Below are positions 44,315-52,904 of a stretch of 64,000 nucleotides of DNA, piece after piece. Below the pieces are notes generated by a model, which was not told where the DNA came from, did no database searches, and was given only the letters and a program-made list of their open reading frames with translations. Origin of the DNA: Candidatus Poribacteria bacterium. Its GTDB lineage: Bacteria > Poribacteria > WGA-4E > WGA-3G. The stretch spans positions 1 through 64,000 of the forward strand of contig JAJEJA010000046.1 in NCBI GenBank assembly GCA_022828145.1, given 5' to 3'. Positions within the stretch are counted from its first letter, which is position 1. Every line of letters begins with the position of its first letter. Position numbers and translations under genes: made by a program.

Positions 44315-44989
44315 ATGGGGGAACAACAATCAGTGAAAAGAATACTTGAACCAGAAGTCATGGATACCAAGGAAGAAGCTGAAGCTTATGACGCAATGGG
44401 ACACGGTGAAGTTGATAAAGCTTTTGTTGACCGTGTAATCACACTCGGTGCAAAATCCGGACATTTTCTTGATGTTGGTACGGGTCCAGCTCAAATACCG
44501 ATCCTACTTGCACAAAGGTGCCCAAATATTAACCTCACTGCTATAGATTTGTCAATTGAGATGTTGAAAATTGCTGAAAGACATATTTCTGACAATGATC
44601 TAACAGAACGTATCACGCTTGAACTTGTAGATGCGAAATCCTTACCCTATCCTGATAACACCTTTGACGGTCTGATTTCAAACAGTATTGTGCATCACAT
44701 CCATGATTCATTGAAAGCACTCAAAGAGATGGCGAGAGTCATGAAACCTACAGGTGTAGTTCTTATAAGAGACCTTATCCGACCAGAAACACCAGAGGCA
44801 GCACAAGCATTCGTAGACAAATATGCTGCGGAGGATACGCCTATTCAACAGAAACTCTATTATGAATCTTTCCTGGCATCTTTTACAATTGCTGAAGTAG
44901 AACAGATGTTGATACAAGCGGACATACCAGGGGCAGCTGTAGTGCAAAGCACTGATAGACATTGGTCTATTGAACGAGGTGCTGATTAA
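44315..44989 (+). CDS. SAM-dependent class I methyltransferase
   Basis: The roughly 224-residue protein has the Rossmann SAM-binding motif I HFLDVGTGPAQIPILLAQRC, followed by LTAIDLSIEMLKIAER (acidic residue), LELVDAKSLPYPDNTFD (motif II) and SNSIVHHI with LKEMARVMKPTGVVLIRDL. That pattern is common to UbiE/menaquinone-type and many small-molecule methylases, so the substrate cannot be given. ATG 44315 (MGEQQSVKRIL) is chosen; the frame opens earlier at 44267 and the choice is uncertain. It is followed by the promoter region of the UGA-containing gene. Confidence 0.75.
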   Translation: MGEQQSVKRILEPEVMDTKEEAEAYDAMGHGEVDKAFVDRVITLGAKSGHFLDVGTGPAQIPILLAQRCPNINLTAIDLSIEMLKIAERHISDNDLTERITLELVDAKSLPYPDNTFDGLISNSIVHHIHDSLKALKEMARVMKPTGVVLIRDLIRPETPEAAQAFVDKYAAEDTPIQQKLYYESFLASFTIAEVEQMLIQADIPGAAVVQSTDRHWSIERGAD

Positions 44990-45132
44990 CACTGATATGT
45001 GTCAACTTAGTGATGTTCCCAGGCCAGTCAGCTCGGTTTCCTAACCTTATACGTCAATTTAGCGATTTCCGAAACCATAGCTGTAGCACATTCATCCTTG
45101 ATTGTGCTTCTTTGAAGGCGTATAAAAAATGT

Positions 45133-45161
45133 TTGACAATTTCTTGCAAATGTGATATGCT
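45133..45161 (+). promoter_or_regulatory. Promoter of the secreted UGA gene
   Basis: TTGACA at 45133-45138, 17 bases, TATGCT at 45156-45161; SD AAGGAGG at 45226-45232 leads into the gene at 45242. Confidence 0.6.
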
Positions 45162-45241
45162 GCATTAATTTCAATTTTAAGATTCACGATATAGCAAACT
45201 TACATACAAGTGAAATTCATTTTTTAAGGAGGATGAACAAC

Positions 45242-45937
45242 ATGAAAATGCTATCAGTATTAGCAGCACTTATCTTGATGATACCTTTTTTAGTTATCTA
45301 TTCAAGCAACATGGCACAGGCTGAGGAAGTGTTGGGTACAGGAACAGGATCACTGTTAGGAGGCGACCTAACCGACCCAGAAGACGATGGGGATCCTGAA
45401 GCAGATAAAAATTACAACGCCATTTTCTCATCCAGCGATGAACCCGGGTTCGCGGGCGGAGAATTCGCGTTTAACGTCTTTGATAACGTACTTGGCGGCG
45501 GTAACGCAAAATGGTGCTGAGGCCCTGGCGGAGGCATTCCGGCGGAAGGCCTACACGTGACAGCTGAGTTTGATGTACCTTATGCACTGACACACTTCAC
45601 AGTCTCGTCAGCGAACGATGTTCCTAACAGAAACCCTATAGAGTGGGAAATTCAAGGATCAAACGATGGCGAGGATTTTACCACTATTTTTTCTCACGAC
45701 GGTGATAGTTTTTGGAACGAGCGACTGCAAGTCGTCCGTTTTGATGCAGGAGACGATTTTGACGTTCAGAAAGTCGGGTATCGGTTTTTCCGACACGTTA
45801 CTTTTAACACCGTAGCGAACCCAGCTGGAGCGTATTTTCAAATCGGCGAAATCGAATACTTTGGCGATGATAAGTTCCCTGTAGAGGCAGAAGGAAAACT
45901 TGCAACCCAATGGGGAAACATCAAAAAAGTCCGATAA
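45242..45937 (+). CDS. Secreted discoidin/F5-8C-like protein with in-frame UGA (selenoprotein candidate or nonsense mutant)
   Basis: The start is set at ATG 45242, nine bases after AAGGAGG; an ATG at 45233 touches the ribosome site. A signal peptide (MKMLSVLAALILMIPFLVIY to AQAEE) is followed by FNVFDNVLGGGNAKWC and then TGA (45518-45520), residue 93. The frame stays open with no other stop for 138 more codons to 45937. It encodes VTAEFDVPYALTHFTVSSAN, NPIEWEIQGSNDGEDF, FRHVTFN and the tail EGKLATQWGNIKKVR. A galactose-binding-like (F5/8 type C) fold is likely. The UGA follows a Cys codon TGC, one base from a second Cys codon. A hairpin begins at the UGA itself. Intact downstream coding sequence and the conserved tail suggest either readthrough with selenocysteine or a very recent nonsense change. 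Confidence 0.75.
45520..45552 (+). promoter_or_regulatory. Hairpin directly after in-frame UGA (SECIS-like candidate)
   Basis: AGGCC (45520-45524) pairs with GGCCT (45548-45552). Inside, GCGGA (45528-45532) pairs with TCCGGC (45538-45543) with one bulged G, leaving a GGCAT loop. The UGA adenine starts the stem. The position resembles bacterial selenocysteine-insertion hairpins, but the coding sequence is GC-rich and glycine-rich here, so chance pairing is possible. Confidence 0.4.
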
Positions 45938-45956
45938 ACACAAATATCACCTATTT

Positions 45957-46110
45957 AACGTGAGTTTGATAAATCAGAACAAATAACTTACGTAGGTTGG
46001 GTTGAGGAACGAAACCCAACATCTTGACCCATTATAGAGCAATACATGTTGGGTTTCGTTCCTCAACCCAACCTACAACGCATATTGCATTTAATTATCA
46101 AACTCACGTT
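45957..46110. mobile_element. MITE-like element with AACGTGAGTTTGAT ends, copy 2
   Basis: This copy is almost identical to 39659-39812, including length (154 bases) and inner GTAGGTTGGGTTGAGG arms, and lies in the same orientation. It starts 19 bases after the stop of the UGA gene. The gap to 46308 has a hairpin-like GGCTTGAATCTAAGTAATTA region and otherwise nothing certain. Confidence 0.8.
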
Positions 46111-46308
46111 ATTTACTAAAATGGCTTGAATCTAAGTAATTACTTAGGTTTGAGTCGTTTTCATTTCCACAACAAATAGAAACAGATAGAAGTGGTATAA
46201 TTTCAAAAAATATCTGTATTTTAATTCCCGACAAATAAGAAAACATGGTATACTATTAACAGCAATCCATGATATATATTAGAACACAACATTTAAAGGA
46301 GATTAAAA

Positions 46309-47055
46309 ATGTCAAAAGTTAGTTTAGTACTCTTTTTGTGTCTACTCTTAGCTATAAGCAGTGTCTGTATAGCAAATGTTGCTGAAGATGGACTCGTTGT
46401 ATTCTTACCCTTTGATGAAGGTGCTGGTAAATCGGTAAAAGATGTAACAGGAAATGGGCATGATGGCGCATTTGAAGGCGCACCGAAATGGGTCGATGGA
46501 AAATTCAATTCAGCACTTGAATTTGACGGTAAAAATGACTATGTGGTCGTCCCAGATAACAACGCATTAGATTTTACAAACAAAATTACAATGATGGCAT
46601 GGTTCAGTCCAAATGATGATTTAACAAGCAGACGTCTCATGGTAAAAAACGATTCTATCTTCGTCATTTTTGACTTTGGAAATACAAAAAGCATAGATTT
46701 CCTCGTAAAACCGAATAACCTATTCGCTGAATCATCAACTATCGACTGGAAAATCGGTGAATGGTACCACTTTGCGGGGACATTCGACGGAAAAACACTC
46801 CAAGTTTTTGTCAACGGTAAACTGGAAGGTGAAGCAGACAATCCAACTGATATTACACCCTCAGACTTAGATCTCTGGATTGGTGGTGATGATTACGGAC
46901 GAGAATCGGATATGTTCCCAGGGAAAATCGATGAAGTACGGATATATAATAAAGTCCTAACTGAATCACAAATCCAGCGCGTGATGGATACCCCACAAGA
47001 TGTTGACGCAAAAGGAAAACTTACAACGACTTGGGGAAAAATAAAGGGTCGGTAA
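46309..47055 (+). CDS. Secreted LamG-domain protein with WGxIK C-terminal tail
   Basis: The 248-residue protein has a signal peptide (MSKVSLVLFLCLLLAISSVC). One LamG/concanavalin-A-like domain follows: LVVFLPFDEGAGKSVKDVTG, GKFNSALEFDGKNDYVVVP, ITMMAWFSP, WYHFAGTFDGKTLQVFVNGK and GKIDEVRIYNKVLTESQIQ. Such domains bind sugars or proteins outside the cell. The end, VDAKGKLTTTWGKIKGR, has the same pattern as two other secreted proteins of this window. AAAGGAG lies upstream, and a -10 box TATACT is at 46249-46254 with a weak -35. The gene is preceded by an AACGTGAG element. Confidence 0.9.
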   Translation: MSKVSLVLFLCLLLAISSVCIANVAEDGLVVFLPFDEGAGKSVKDVTGNGHDGAFEGAPKWVDGKFNSALEFDGKNDYVVVPDNNALDFTNKITMMAWFSPNDDLTSRRLMVKNDSIFVIFDFGNTKSIDFLVKPNNLFAESSTIDWKIGEWYHFAGTFDGKTLQVFVNGKLEGEADNPTDITPSDLDLWIGGDDYGRESDMFPGKIDEVRIYNKVLTESQIQRVMDTPQDVDAKGKLTTTWGKIKGR

Positions 47056-47097
47056 CTGCATATATAGTAAATTATGTAAATAAGTTTACATATATTC

Positions 47098-47163
47098 TGT
47101 AGGAGCGATCTCCGAATCGCGACGCAACCCCTAATAGTCGGGAATCGGAGTTCCCTCCTACAT
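47098..47163. repeat. Palindromic repeat, TGTAGGAGCGATCTCCG family
   Basis: TGTAGGAGCGATCTCCG and CGGAGTTCCCTCCTACA arms around GCAACCCC between the LamG gene and gpmI; related to 20287-20351, in reverse order. Confidence 0.8.
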
Positions 47164-47208
47164 CTCAAAATGTCAAGCTAATTGTAAAATCCACTATATA
47201 GGAGGTTT

Positions 47209-48828
47209 ATGACAAACCACCAGACTCGTCCTGTCGTTCTCATCATCAGAGATGGATGGGGCAATAATCCATATCCTGAATATCAGGAATCAAATGCGGT
47301 GCATTTGGCAAAAACACCTGTAGATGACCGGTTGCGGAAAACATATCCGCACGTGCAAATTCACACTTCCGGTGAAGATGTCGGTCTACCTGCAGGTGTC
47401 ATTGGTAACAGCGAAGTCGGACATCAGAATATAGGTGCAGGACGGATTGTCAATCAGGAATTACTTCGCATTAGCACAATGATCCGTTCTGGCGAATTCA
47501 ACAAGAACGAAGTCCTCTTGAAAACGTTTGCAAAAGTAAAGAATAGCGGAACGCATTTACATCTCATGGGGTTAGCAAGTGATGCAGGTGTTCACAGTTC
47601 ACTTGAACATCTCTACGGTCTGCTTGCACTCGCTAAATCTAATGGATTGAATGCTAATCAAGTATTTATACATAATTTTAGTGATGGACGAGATTGTCAA
47701 CCTGATCTTGGGATAAAGTTTTGCCAACAGATTGAGGCGAAATTAAATGAGATCGGAATCGGGAAGATCGCATCCGTGATCGGTCGTTTCTACGCAATGG
47801 ACCGTGATGACAGATGGGAACGTGTAGAGATCGCCTATAGATTATTGACAGAGGGTGCTGGATCACACGTAAAAGATGCAACAGCGGCATACAGTGCCTA
47901 TTATAAGGATCCTGATGATCAGAACCGTAAAGGTGATGAATTCATTAGACCGACTGTAATTGTTGACAACGAAGGGAAACCCCTACCAAGAATATCTGAT
48001 GGTGATTCAGTAATTTTCTATAACTTCCGTGGAGATCGCCCCCGTGAACTCACCAAAGCATTCTGTCTGGATAACTTCCCATTTCGAGCTGAAGGTAAAG
48101 ATGGCGTTGTGCGAGAAATGGGTTTTAAACGGAATTGCAAAATGAGCGTTAACTTTGTTACAATGACTCAATATGAACAGCGATTACCGGTCAAAGCAGT
48201 TGTTTCCAAACCGCCAAAAATGCGAAATACGCTCGGAGCATACCTTAGTGAAGTTGGGATGAAACAGTTCCGGTGTGCCGAGACAGAGAAGTTTCCACAT
48301 GTCACTTTTTTCTTCAATGATTATATAGATGAGGCTTATGAAGGTGAAGACAGACAGATTATTGCATCACCCCGCGATGTAATGACTTATGATCAAAAAC
48401 CTGAGATGTCTGCCCCTGATGTAACAGATGAAATGTTGCGACGCATCGCAACCGGCAAGTATGATCTGATGGTCCTAAACTATGCAAACGGGGATATGGT
48501 GGGACATACAGGATCGCTCCCCGCAGCGATAAAAGCTGTCGAAGCCGTTGATAACGGTGTCGGAAAGATCGTGAATGCTGTTTTAGCAAAAGGGGGCGCA
48601 CTCATTGTAACTGCTGATCATGGGAATTGTGAACAGATGATTGATCCTGAAACGGGTGGTATACATACCGCCCACACAACTTACGATGTTGATCTCATCG
48701 TCGTTGATGATCGGTATAAAGGCAAACAACTGAGGATAGGCGGAAGACTTGCTGACATTGCTCCGACAGCACTTCGTCTCCTCGGATTAAAACAGCCGAC
48801 TGATATGACAGGTGAATCCTTAATCTAA
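47209..48828 (+). CDS. gpmI: 2,3-bisphosphoglycerate-independent phosphoglycerate mutase
   Basis: The 539-residue protein interconverts 2- and 3-phosphoglycerate with two metal ions. PVVLIIRDGWG at the start and GVIGNSEVGHQNIGAGR with the catalytic Ser near 67 are characteristic. FIHNFSDGRDCQPDLG, VIGRFYAMDRDDRW, FYNFRGDRPREL, GDMVGHTG and LIVTADHGNCEQM supply the phosphate- and metal-binding residues. Length is close to the family norm of about 510 residues. AGGAGG lies three bases upstream of the ATG. An AACGTGAG element begins directly after the TAA stop (at 48830). Confidence 0.97.
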   Translation: MTNHQTRPVVLIIRDGWGNNPYPEYQESNAVHLAKTPVDDRLRKTYPHVQIHTSGEDVGLPAGVIGNSEVGHQNIGAGRIVNQELLRISTMIRSGEFNKNEVLLKTFAKVKNSGTHLHLMGLASDAGVHSSLEHLYGLLALAKSNGLNANQVFIHNFSDGRDCQPDLGIKFCQQIEAKLNEIGIGKIASVIGRFYAMDRDDRWERVEIAYRLLTEGAGSHVKDATAAYSAYYKDPDDQNRKGDEFIRPTVIVDNEGKPLPRISDGDSVIFYNFRGDRPRELTKAFCLDNFPFRAEGKDGVVREMGFKRNCKMSVNFVTMTQYEQRLPVKAVVSKPPKMRNTLGAYLSEVGMKQFRCAETEKFPHVTFFFNDYIDEAYEGEDRQIIASPRDVMTYDQKPEMSAPDVTDEMLRRIATGKYDLMVLNYANGDMVGHTGSLPAAIKAVEAVDNGVGKIVNAVLAKGGALIVTADHGNCEQMIDPETGGIHTAHTTYDVDLIVVDDRYKGKQLRIGGRLADIAPTALRLLGLKQPTDMTGESLI

Positions 48829-48829
48829 T

Positions 48830-48997
48830 AACGTGAGTTTGATAATTAAATGCAATATGCGTTGTAGGTTGGGTTGAGGCACGCCAATCAAATATTAACT
48901 GGCAACATGAATTGTTCTATAATGGGTCAAGATGTTGGGTTTCGTGCCTCAACCCAACCTACGTAAGTTATTTGTTTTGATTTATCAAACTCACGTT
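48830..48997. mobile_element. MITE-like element with AACGTGAGTTTGAT ends, copy 3 (inverted)
   Basis: It is 168 bases with both ends (AACGTGAGTTTGATAATT and ATCAAACTCACGTT). The inner part has a CGCCAATCAAATATTAACTG insertion not in copies 1 and 2. The left end starts one base after the gpmI stop codon. Confidence 0.8.
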
Positions 48998-49061
48998 ACA
49001 CCGTCAATTCCTACAAAATTGGACTTGACAAAGCAAAAGTTGCAAACTAAGGAGATTTAGC

Positions 49062-50075
49062 ATGTCCATGTCCACGCTCCCCCCGTATGACCACCATGTC
49101 CGACACGATTTCAGGCTGTTTGCAGGACGCGCGAATCCAGGATTGGCTAAAGATATCGCTTCAATTTTAGGTGTAGAATTAGGGAAAATATCGATCGGTA
49201 CTTTTCCAAACAGTGAAACACGCGTACAAATTGAAGAGAGTATTCGCGGAACCGATAGCTACATCATACAACCAACAAGTGAACCTGCAAATGAGAACCT
49301 AATGGAACTCCTCATCACTATTGATGCTCTGAAACGGGCATCCGCAAAGCAGATTACCGCAATCATCCCATACTTCGGCTATGCACGGCAAGATCACAAG
49401 ACAACAGGACGAGAACCTATTAGTGCAAAACTCGTGGCTGATCTCCTCACCACCGCAGGCGCAAGTCGTGTTATGGCTATTGACCTCCATGTGCCACAGA
49501 TACAGGGATTCTTTGATATTCCGATGGACCATCTAACGGCTGTTACGACATTAACAAACTACTTTCGCGAGAAGAACATCGAAAACGGTGTAATTGTCGC
49601 ACCAGATGTCGGACGCGCAAAACTCGCTGAAAAATATACCGACATCCTACGACTCCCGTTAGCTATCATGCACAAACGCCGAAATGGGAAAGATGGACAA
49701 GATGTCAAATTTGTTGAACTTGTCGGAGATGTCAAAAATAAAACGCCTATCATAATAGACGATGAAATAGCAACCGGCGGCAGTATATCCGAACAAGCAC
49801 AAGCATTAGCAGAAGCTGGCGCAAAACCCGCTTATGTCAGCATTACACATCCCGTACTTGTCGGACCCGCAATAGAAAGACTGCAACACGATTCAATAAA
49901 AGAAGTGGTGACGACAAACACAATACCGGTATCAGGAAAGAAAGAGACTAAACTTGAGGGTAAAATCGAAGTACTCTCTATCGCACCACTGCTCGCAGAA
50001 GCAATCCTAAGAGTTCATCAACACAGATCTGTTAGTCAAGTCTTCAGAGACCAACATCTCGATTTTGCTGTTTAA
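49062..50075 (+). CDS. prs: Ribose-phosphate pyrophosphokinase (PRPP synthase)
   Basis: The 337-residue protein makes PRPP from ribose 5-phosphate and ATP for nucleotide, His and Trp synthesis. FRLFAGRANPGLAKDIA, YFGYARQDHKT (ATP site), LMELLITIDALKRASAK, VVAPDVGRAKLAEK, and the PRPP loop PIIIDDEIATGGSISEQA are visible. The usual catalytic loop KRR is present (MHKRRNGKDGQDVK), shorter than in E. coli. AAGGAG is upstream. It is about 64 bases after an AACGTGAG element. A GT4 gene follows after 30 bases. Confidence 0.95.
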   Translation: MSMSTLPPYDHHVRHDFRLFAGRANPGLAKDIASILGVELGKISIGTFPNSETRVQIEESIRGTDSYIIQPTSEPANENLMELLITIDALKRASAKQITAIIPYFGYARQDHKTTGREPISAKLVADLLTTAGASRVMAIDLHVPQIQGFFDIPMDHLTAVTTLTNYFREKNIENGVIVAPDVGRAKLAEKYTDILRLPLAIMHKRRNGKDGQDVKFVELVGDVKNKTPIIIDDEIATGGSISEQAQALAEAGAKPAYVSITHPVLVGPAIERLQHDSIKEVVTTNTIPVSGKKETKLEGKIEVLSIAPLLAEAILRVHQHRSVSQVFRDQHLDFAV

Positions 50076-50105
50076 CCTGAAATTTCGCCTCTACTGATAA
50101 GATAG

Positions 50106-51203
50106 ATGATACCTATACTCTACCTCAGTCATTATCGATCAATTATCGGTGGAGGCGAAAGACAGCTCTACTATCTCACGGCAAACTTAGATAAAACCAA
50201 ATTCCAACCTATCGTAGTCTGTCCAAATGAGGGACCTTATGTCCATCAATTAAGGAGAGTTGATGTCAGCACATCTGTTATGAAACTCCCACCTTGGCGA
50301 AGAACCATTTCATTGTTGACACGACACCTGACTGTAATCAGATTAACAGATCTTGCCAAGAAACATAATATACAACTCATACATTCCGCTGACCCTTGGT
50401 TAAACCCCTATGCCAACCGAATTAAAAGGAGACTGGATATACCCGTAGTTTCACATGTTCCTAATCTCCTTACACCTGAACAGGTTGATAAGTACGAGTG
50501 TGAGTTCATGGATCGTTTCATCTCAATCTCAGCACAAGGCAAGAAACCCCTTGTAAATGCAGGTATATCATCTGAAAAGATAGAAGTTGTAACAAATTGT
50601 GTAGATCTGTCTATGTTCAAACCTAATTCTATCCAAAACAGAACAGACTCAGACCTTTTCGTCGTGGGTATAGTTGGTAGGATAGAACCTTTCAAGCGCC
50701 AGAAGTCATTCATTGAGATTGCCAGACAGGTACATCAACAGTGTGATAATGTTCGTTTTCACATCATCGGTTCGTCCCCTGACACTAACAGACATCGTAT
50801 TTATGAAAATGAAGTCAGACGTTCGGTTTTAGACTATAAGCTTCAAGACGTAGTTTATTTTATGGGGTATAGGAATGATATGCCGAAAGCCATGACTGAA
50901 CTTGATCTATTGGTAACGCTTTCCGCTGGTAGTGTCATCGCTGAAGCAATGGCATGTGGGAAACCGGTTATTGGAACGCCAATCGGCAGCACAGCTGATA
51001 TGATTGTGGACGGTAAGACAGGTTACATTTTACCAGAAGATGCAATAGAGCTTATATCTGAAAAAATTGTACACCTTGTAAAAAATCCTGACACCTGTAT
51101 GCAAATGGGAAATACTGCCAGAAAACATGCTGAAAGAAACTTCAGTATAGAAAAATATGTACACAGGATACAAGCAATTTATGAGACGCTCGTGTCAAAG
51201 TAA
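50106..51203 (+). CDS. Family 4 (GT-B) glycosyltransferase
   Basis: The 365-residue protein has the N-terminal ILYLSHYRSIIGGGERQLYYL with a glycine-rich loop and the donor domain VGIVGRIEPFKRQKSFIEIA, VRFHIIGSS, VYFMGYRNDMPKAM, LDLLVTLSAGSVIAEAMACG (E-x7-E-like EAMACGKPVIGTPIGST). It transfers an activated sugar in polysaccharide or lipid glycan synthesis. It probably lies in one transcript with prs. ATG 50106 follows CTGATAAGATAG with only a weak SD. No acceptor can be named. Confidence 0.9.
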   Translation: MIPILYLSHYRSIIGGGERQLYYLTANLDKTKFQPIVVCPNEGPYVHQLRRVDVSTSVMKLPPWRRTISLLTRHLTVIRLTDLAKKHNIQLIHSADPWLNPYANRIKRRLDIPVVSHVPNLLTPEQVDKYECEFMDRFISISAQGKKPLVNAGISSEKIEVVTNCVDLSMFKPNSIQNRTDSDLFVVGIVGRIEPFKRQKSFIEIARQVHQQCDNVRFHIIGSSPDTNRHRIYENEVRRSVLDYKLQDVVYFMGYRNDMPKAMTELDLLVTLSAGSVIAEAMACGKPVIGTPIGSTADMIVDGKTGYILPEDAIELISEKIVHLVKNPDTCMQMGNTARKHAERNFSIEKYVHRIQAIYETLVSK

Positions 51204-51380
51204 TAGTTAATCAGTATTTGACACACAATTAAATCATACTTGACAATTATCTGAATATGTGATTAACTATAGTGTGTTATGAGGAATATAAAAATCTTAG
51301 TTCCTTCATTTCCTTTTAGAAATAGTAGTTTTCAATAAACATCTTATTGATTTGTATGAGGAAAACCACAGGAGCAGATA

Positions 51381-52289
51381 ATGCCTACAGGACGGATAAA
51401 GTATTTCAATTTGGATAAAGGTTTCGGTTTTATTGCACAAGATAGTAGTGAAGAAGATGTCTTCTTACACAGTTCCGCGATTAAAAACGCAGACTACGAA
51501 GAACTTCGTGTAGGACAACGGGTTAAGTATATCGTTGTAGAAGGTGATAGAGGATTAGTAGCGAAGAATGTAGAGGTTTTACTGACACCCACCGAACGAC
51601 GATGGTTACGTCAAGGAAAGACTATTATTCCACGGGGTTATTCAGGTTTTCCAAATCAGAACCAAGATCAGTATTATGGTGAAGAGAGACGACAGTCGCG
51701 CAGACAAACTACCAGAAATTCTAACATTGAATCTGAATTACAGAAGGAGCAGACAGCGGATAACTCACAGGTAAAGACAGCTAATGATACCGATGATGCA
51801 AAAGTAACCGTATCAAGACAATTGAGTTTTGGGGATTTATACATTCTGAAACAGATAAATCTGGAAACACCCATGTATTTTGCCTTGTACAATCATGTTC
51901 AATTACCTGCTATTGTATTAGAGATGACACTTTCTAGCTTAACGCTAAACTGCAACGGTGAAGAAAGAAGTTTACAAAAAACTGAAATAAAATATTGTTA
52001 TAAAGATGAAGATGCTGAGAATGTTAAATCTCTGCTTACATTCAATGAGGAGATCAAAGCTCAACAGCTTAAACCGGTTCAGACACAAGACAGTGTCTAC
52101 AGTCTTGACACTGAATCCATCCAAGAATCTCGTCAAGAAGGCAAACGCATTGAAATTACTTTACGTGAAGGAGAAGTATTTCAAGGAACTGTCGATTGGA
52201 TTAGTCCGTATGAAATAAAACTGGTATTAGATAATGCCTCAAAGGTTGTTGTTTTCCGCCATGCAATCTGTAACTTCATCCTAATATAG
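51381..52289 (+). CDS. Cold-shock domain protein with two Sm/Hfq-like C-terminal domains
   Basis: The 302-residue protein starts with a cold-shock domain (residues 1-68): GRIKYFNLDKGFGFIAQDSS with RNP1 and EEDVFLHSSAIK with RNP2. A Gln/Arg/Ser-rich linker of about 80 residues follows. Residues about 150-215 (MYFALYNHVQLPAIVLEMTL, LTLNCNGEERSLQKTEIKY) and 252-302 (RIEITLREGEVFQGTVDWIS then VVVFRHAICNFIL) look like Sm/Hfq folds. The second aligns with E. coli Hfq, including its YKHAI motif (here FRHAI) and the G-x-x-x-x-G strand. RNA binding is inferred, through single-stranded RNA contact by the cold-shock part and a possible ring by the Sm part. SD AGGAG is six bases upstream. A YkgJ-like gene follows after 15 bases. 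Confidence 0.75.
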   Translation: MPTGRIKYFNLDKGFGFIAQDSSEEDVFLHSSAIKNADYEELRVGQRVKYIVVEGDRGLVAKNVEVLLTPTERRWLRQGKTIIPRGYSGFPNQNQDQYYGEERRQSRRQTTRNSNIESELQKEQTADNSQVKTANDTDDAKVTVSRQLSFGDLYILKQINLETPMYFALYNHVQLPAIVLEMTLSSLTLNCNGEERSLQKTEIKYCYKDEDAENVKSLLTFNEEIKAQQLKPVQTQDSVYSLDTESIQESRQEGKRIEITLREGEVFQGTVDWISPYEIKLVLDNASKVVVFRHAICNFILI

Positions 52290-52304
52290 ATAAGGAAAAA
52301 TAAT

Positions 52305-52904
52305 ATGAGTTCAATTGCTGATGATGTGATGCTTACGTATCAAGAACTTATTGATGAAATCAATCAGGAGATAGATCGTATACGTAATGAATACGGTAGA
52401 TCCCCGTGTCCATCTAATTGCTTTCAATGTTGTTCAAACACCTCCACAATACCTATCAGTGAAGTGGAAGCGCGTGATCTGAAAAAAGGTTTAGATGCAC
52501 TTCCGTCTGAGATTCGTCAACACATACGCCAGAAAGCTGAACGGACTATAAGGGAATTAGAAGCGAAAGGTTACACACCTGAGAACATGGTTAAGGACAC
52601 AGGTATGAAAGCAATTGATGTTGTCAAAGGTAAATCTTCTGGGGAATGTCCGATGCTTATCGGTGGCATCTGTTCTGTCTATGAACATCGACCCGTGATA
52701 TGTCGTGTATGGGGTTACCCGATAGATAATGGACAGAATTTAGCATGCTGTAAGAAGACATTTATCGGTCAATACCGTAACTATAAACCGCTAAAATATG
52801 CAGATTATTGGCAACGGTGCAAGAATCTTAGTGACGCACTTGGTAGTAAACAGAAAACTCCCAATTGTTATTTAGTGGTTGCGTTGTTGGAGGATGCGTC
52901 TTGA
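52305..52904 (+). CDS. YkgJ-family cysteine-cluster protein
   Basis: The 199-residue protein has the YkgJ/UPF0153 cysteine layout: CPSNCFQCCSNTSTIPISEVE near 45-65, GECPMLIGGICSVYEHRPVICRVWGYP near 125-150, and a CC in NLACCKK. The family is thought to bind zinc or an iron-sulfur cluster, and its role is unsettled. It starts with SD AAGGA and lies 15 bases after the Sm-like gene, probably cotranscribed. Its last 37 bases overlap the end of the DUF971 gene on the other strand. Confidence 0.85.
   Translation: MSSIADDVMLTYQELIDEINQEIDRIRNEYGRSPCPSNCFQCCSNTSTIPISEVEARDLKKGLDALPSEIRQHIRQKAERTIRELEAKGYTPENMVKDTGMKAIDVVKGKSSGECPMLIGGICSVYEHRPVICRVWGYPIDNGQNLACCKKTFIGQYRNYKPLKYADYWQRCKNLSDALGSKQKTPNCYLVVALLEDAS

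Noticed and set aside
45242-45937. UGA read as Trp or Gly by a changed genetic code
   Set aside because: TGA is used as a normal stop in the AddB-like gene (2515) and the sigma factor (28534); other genes have no internal TGA.
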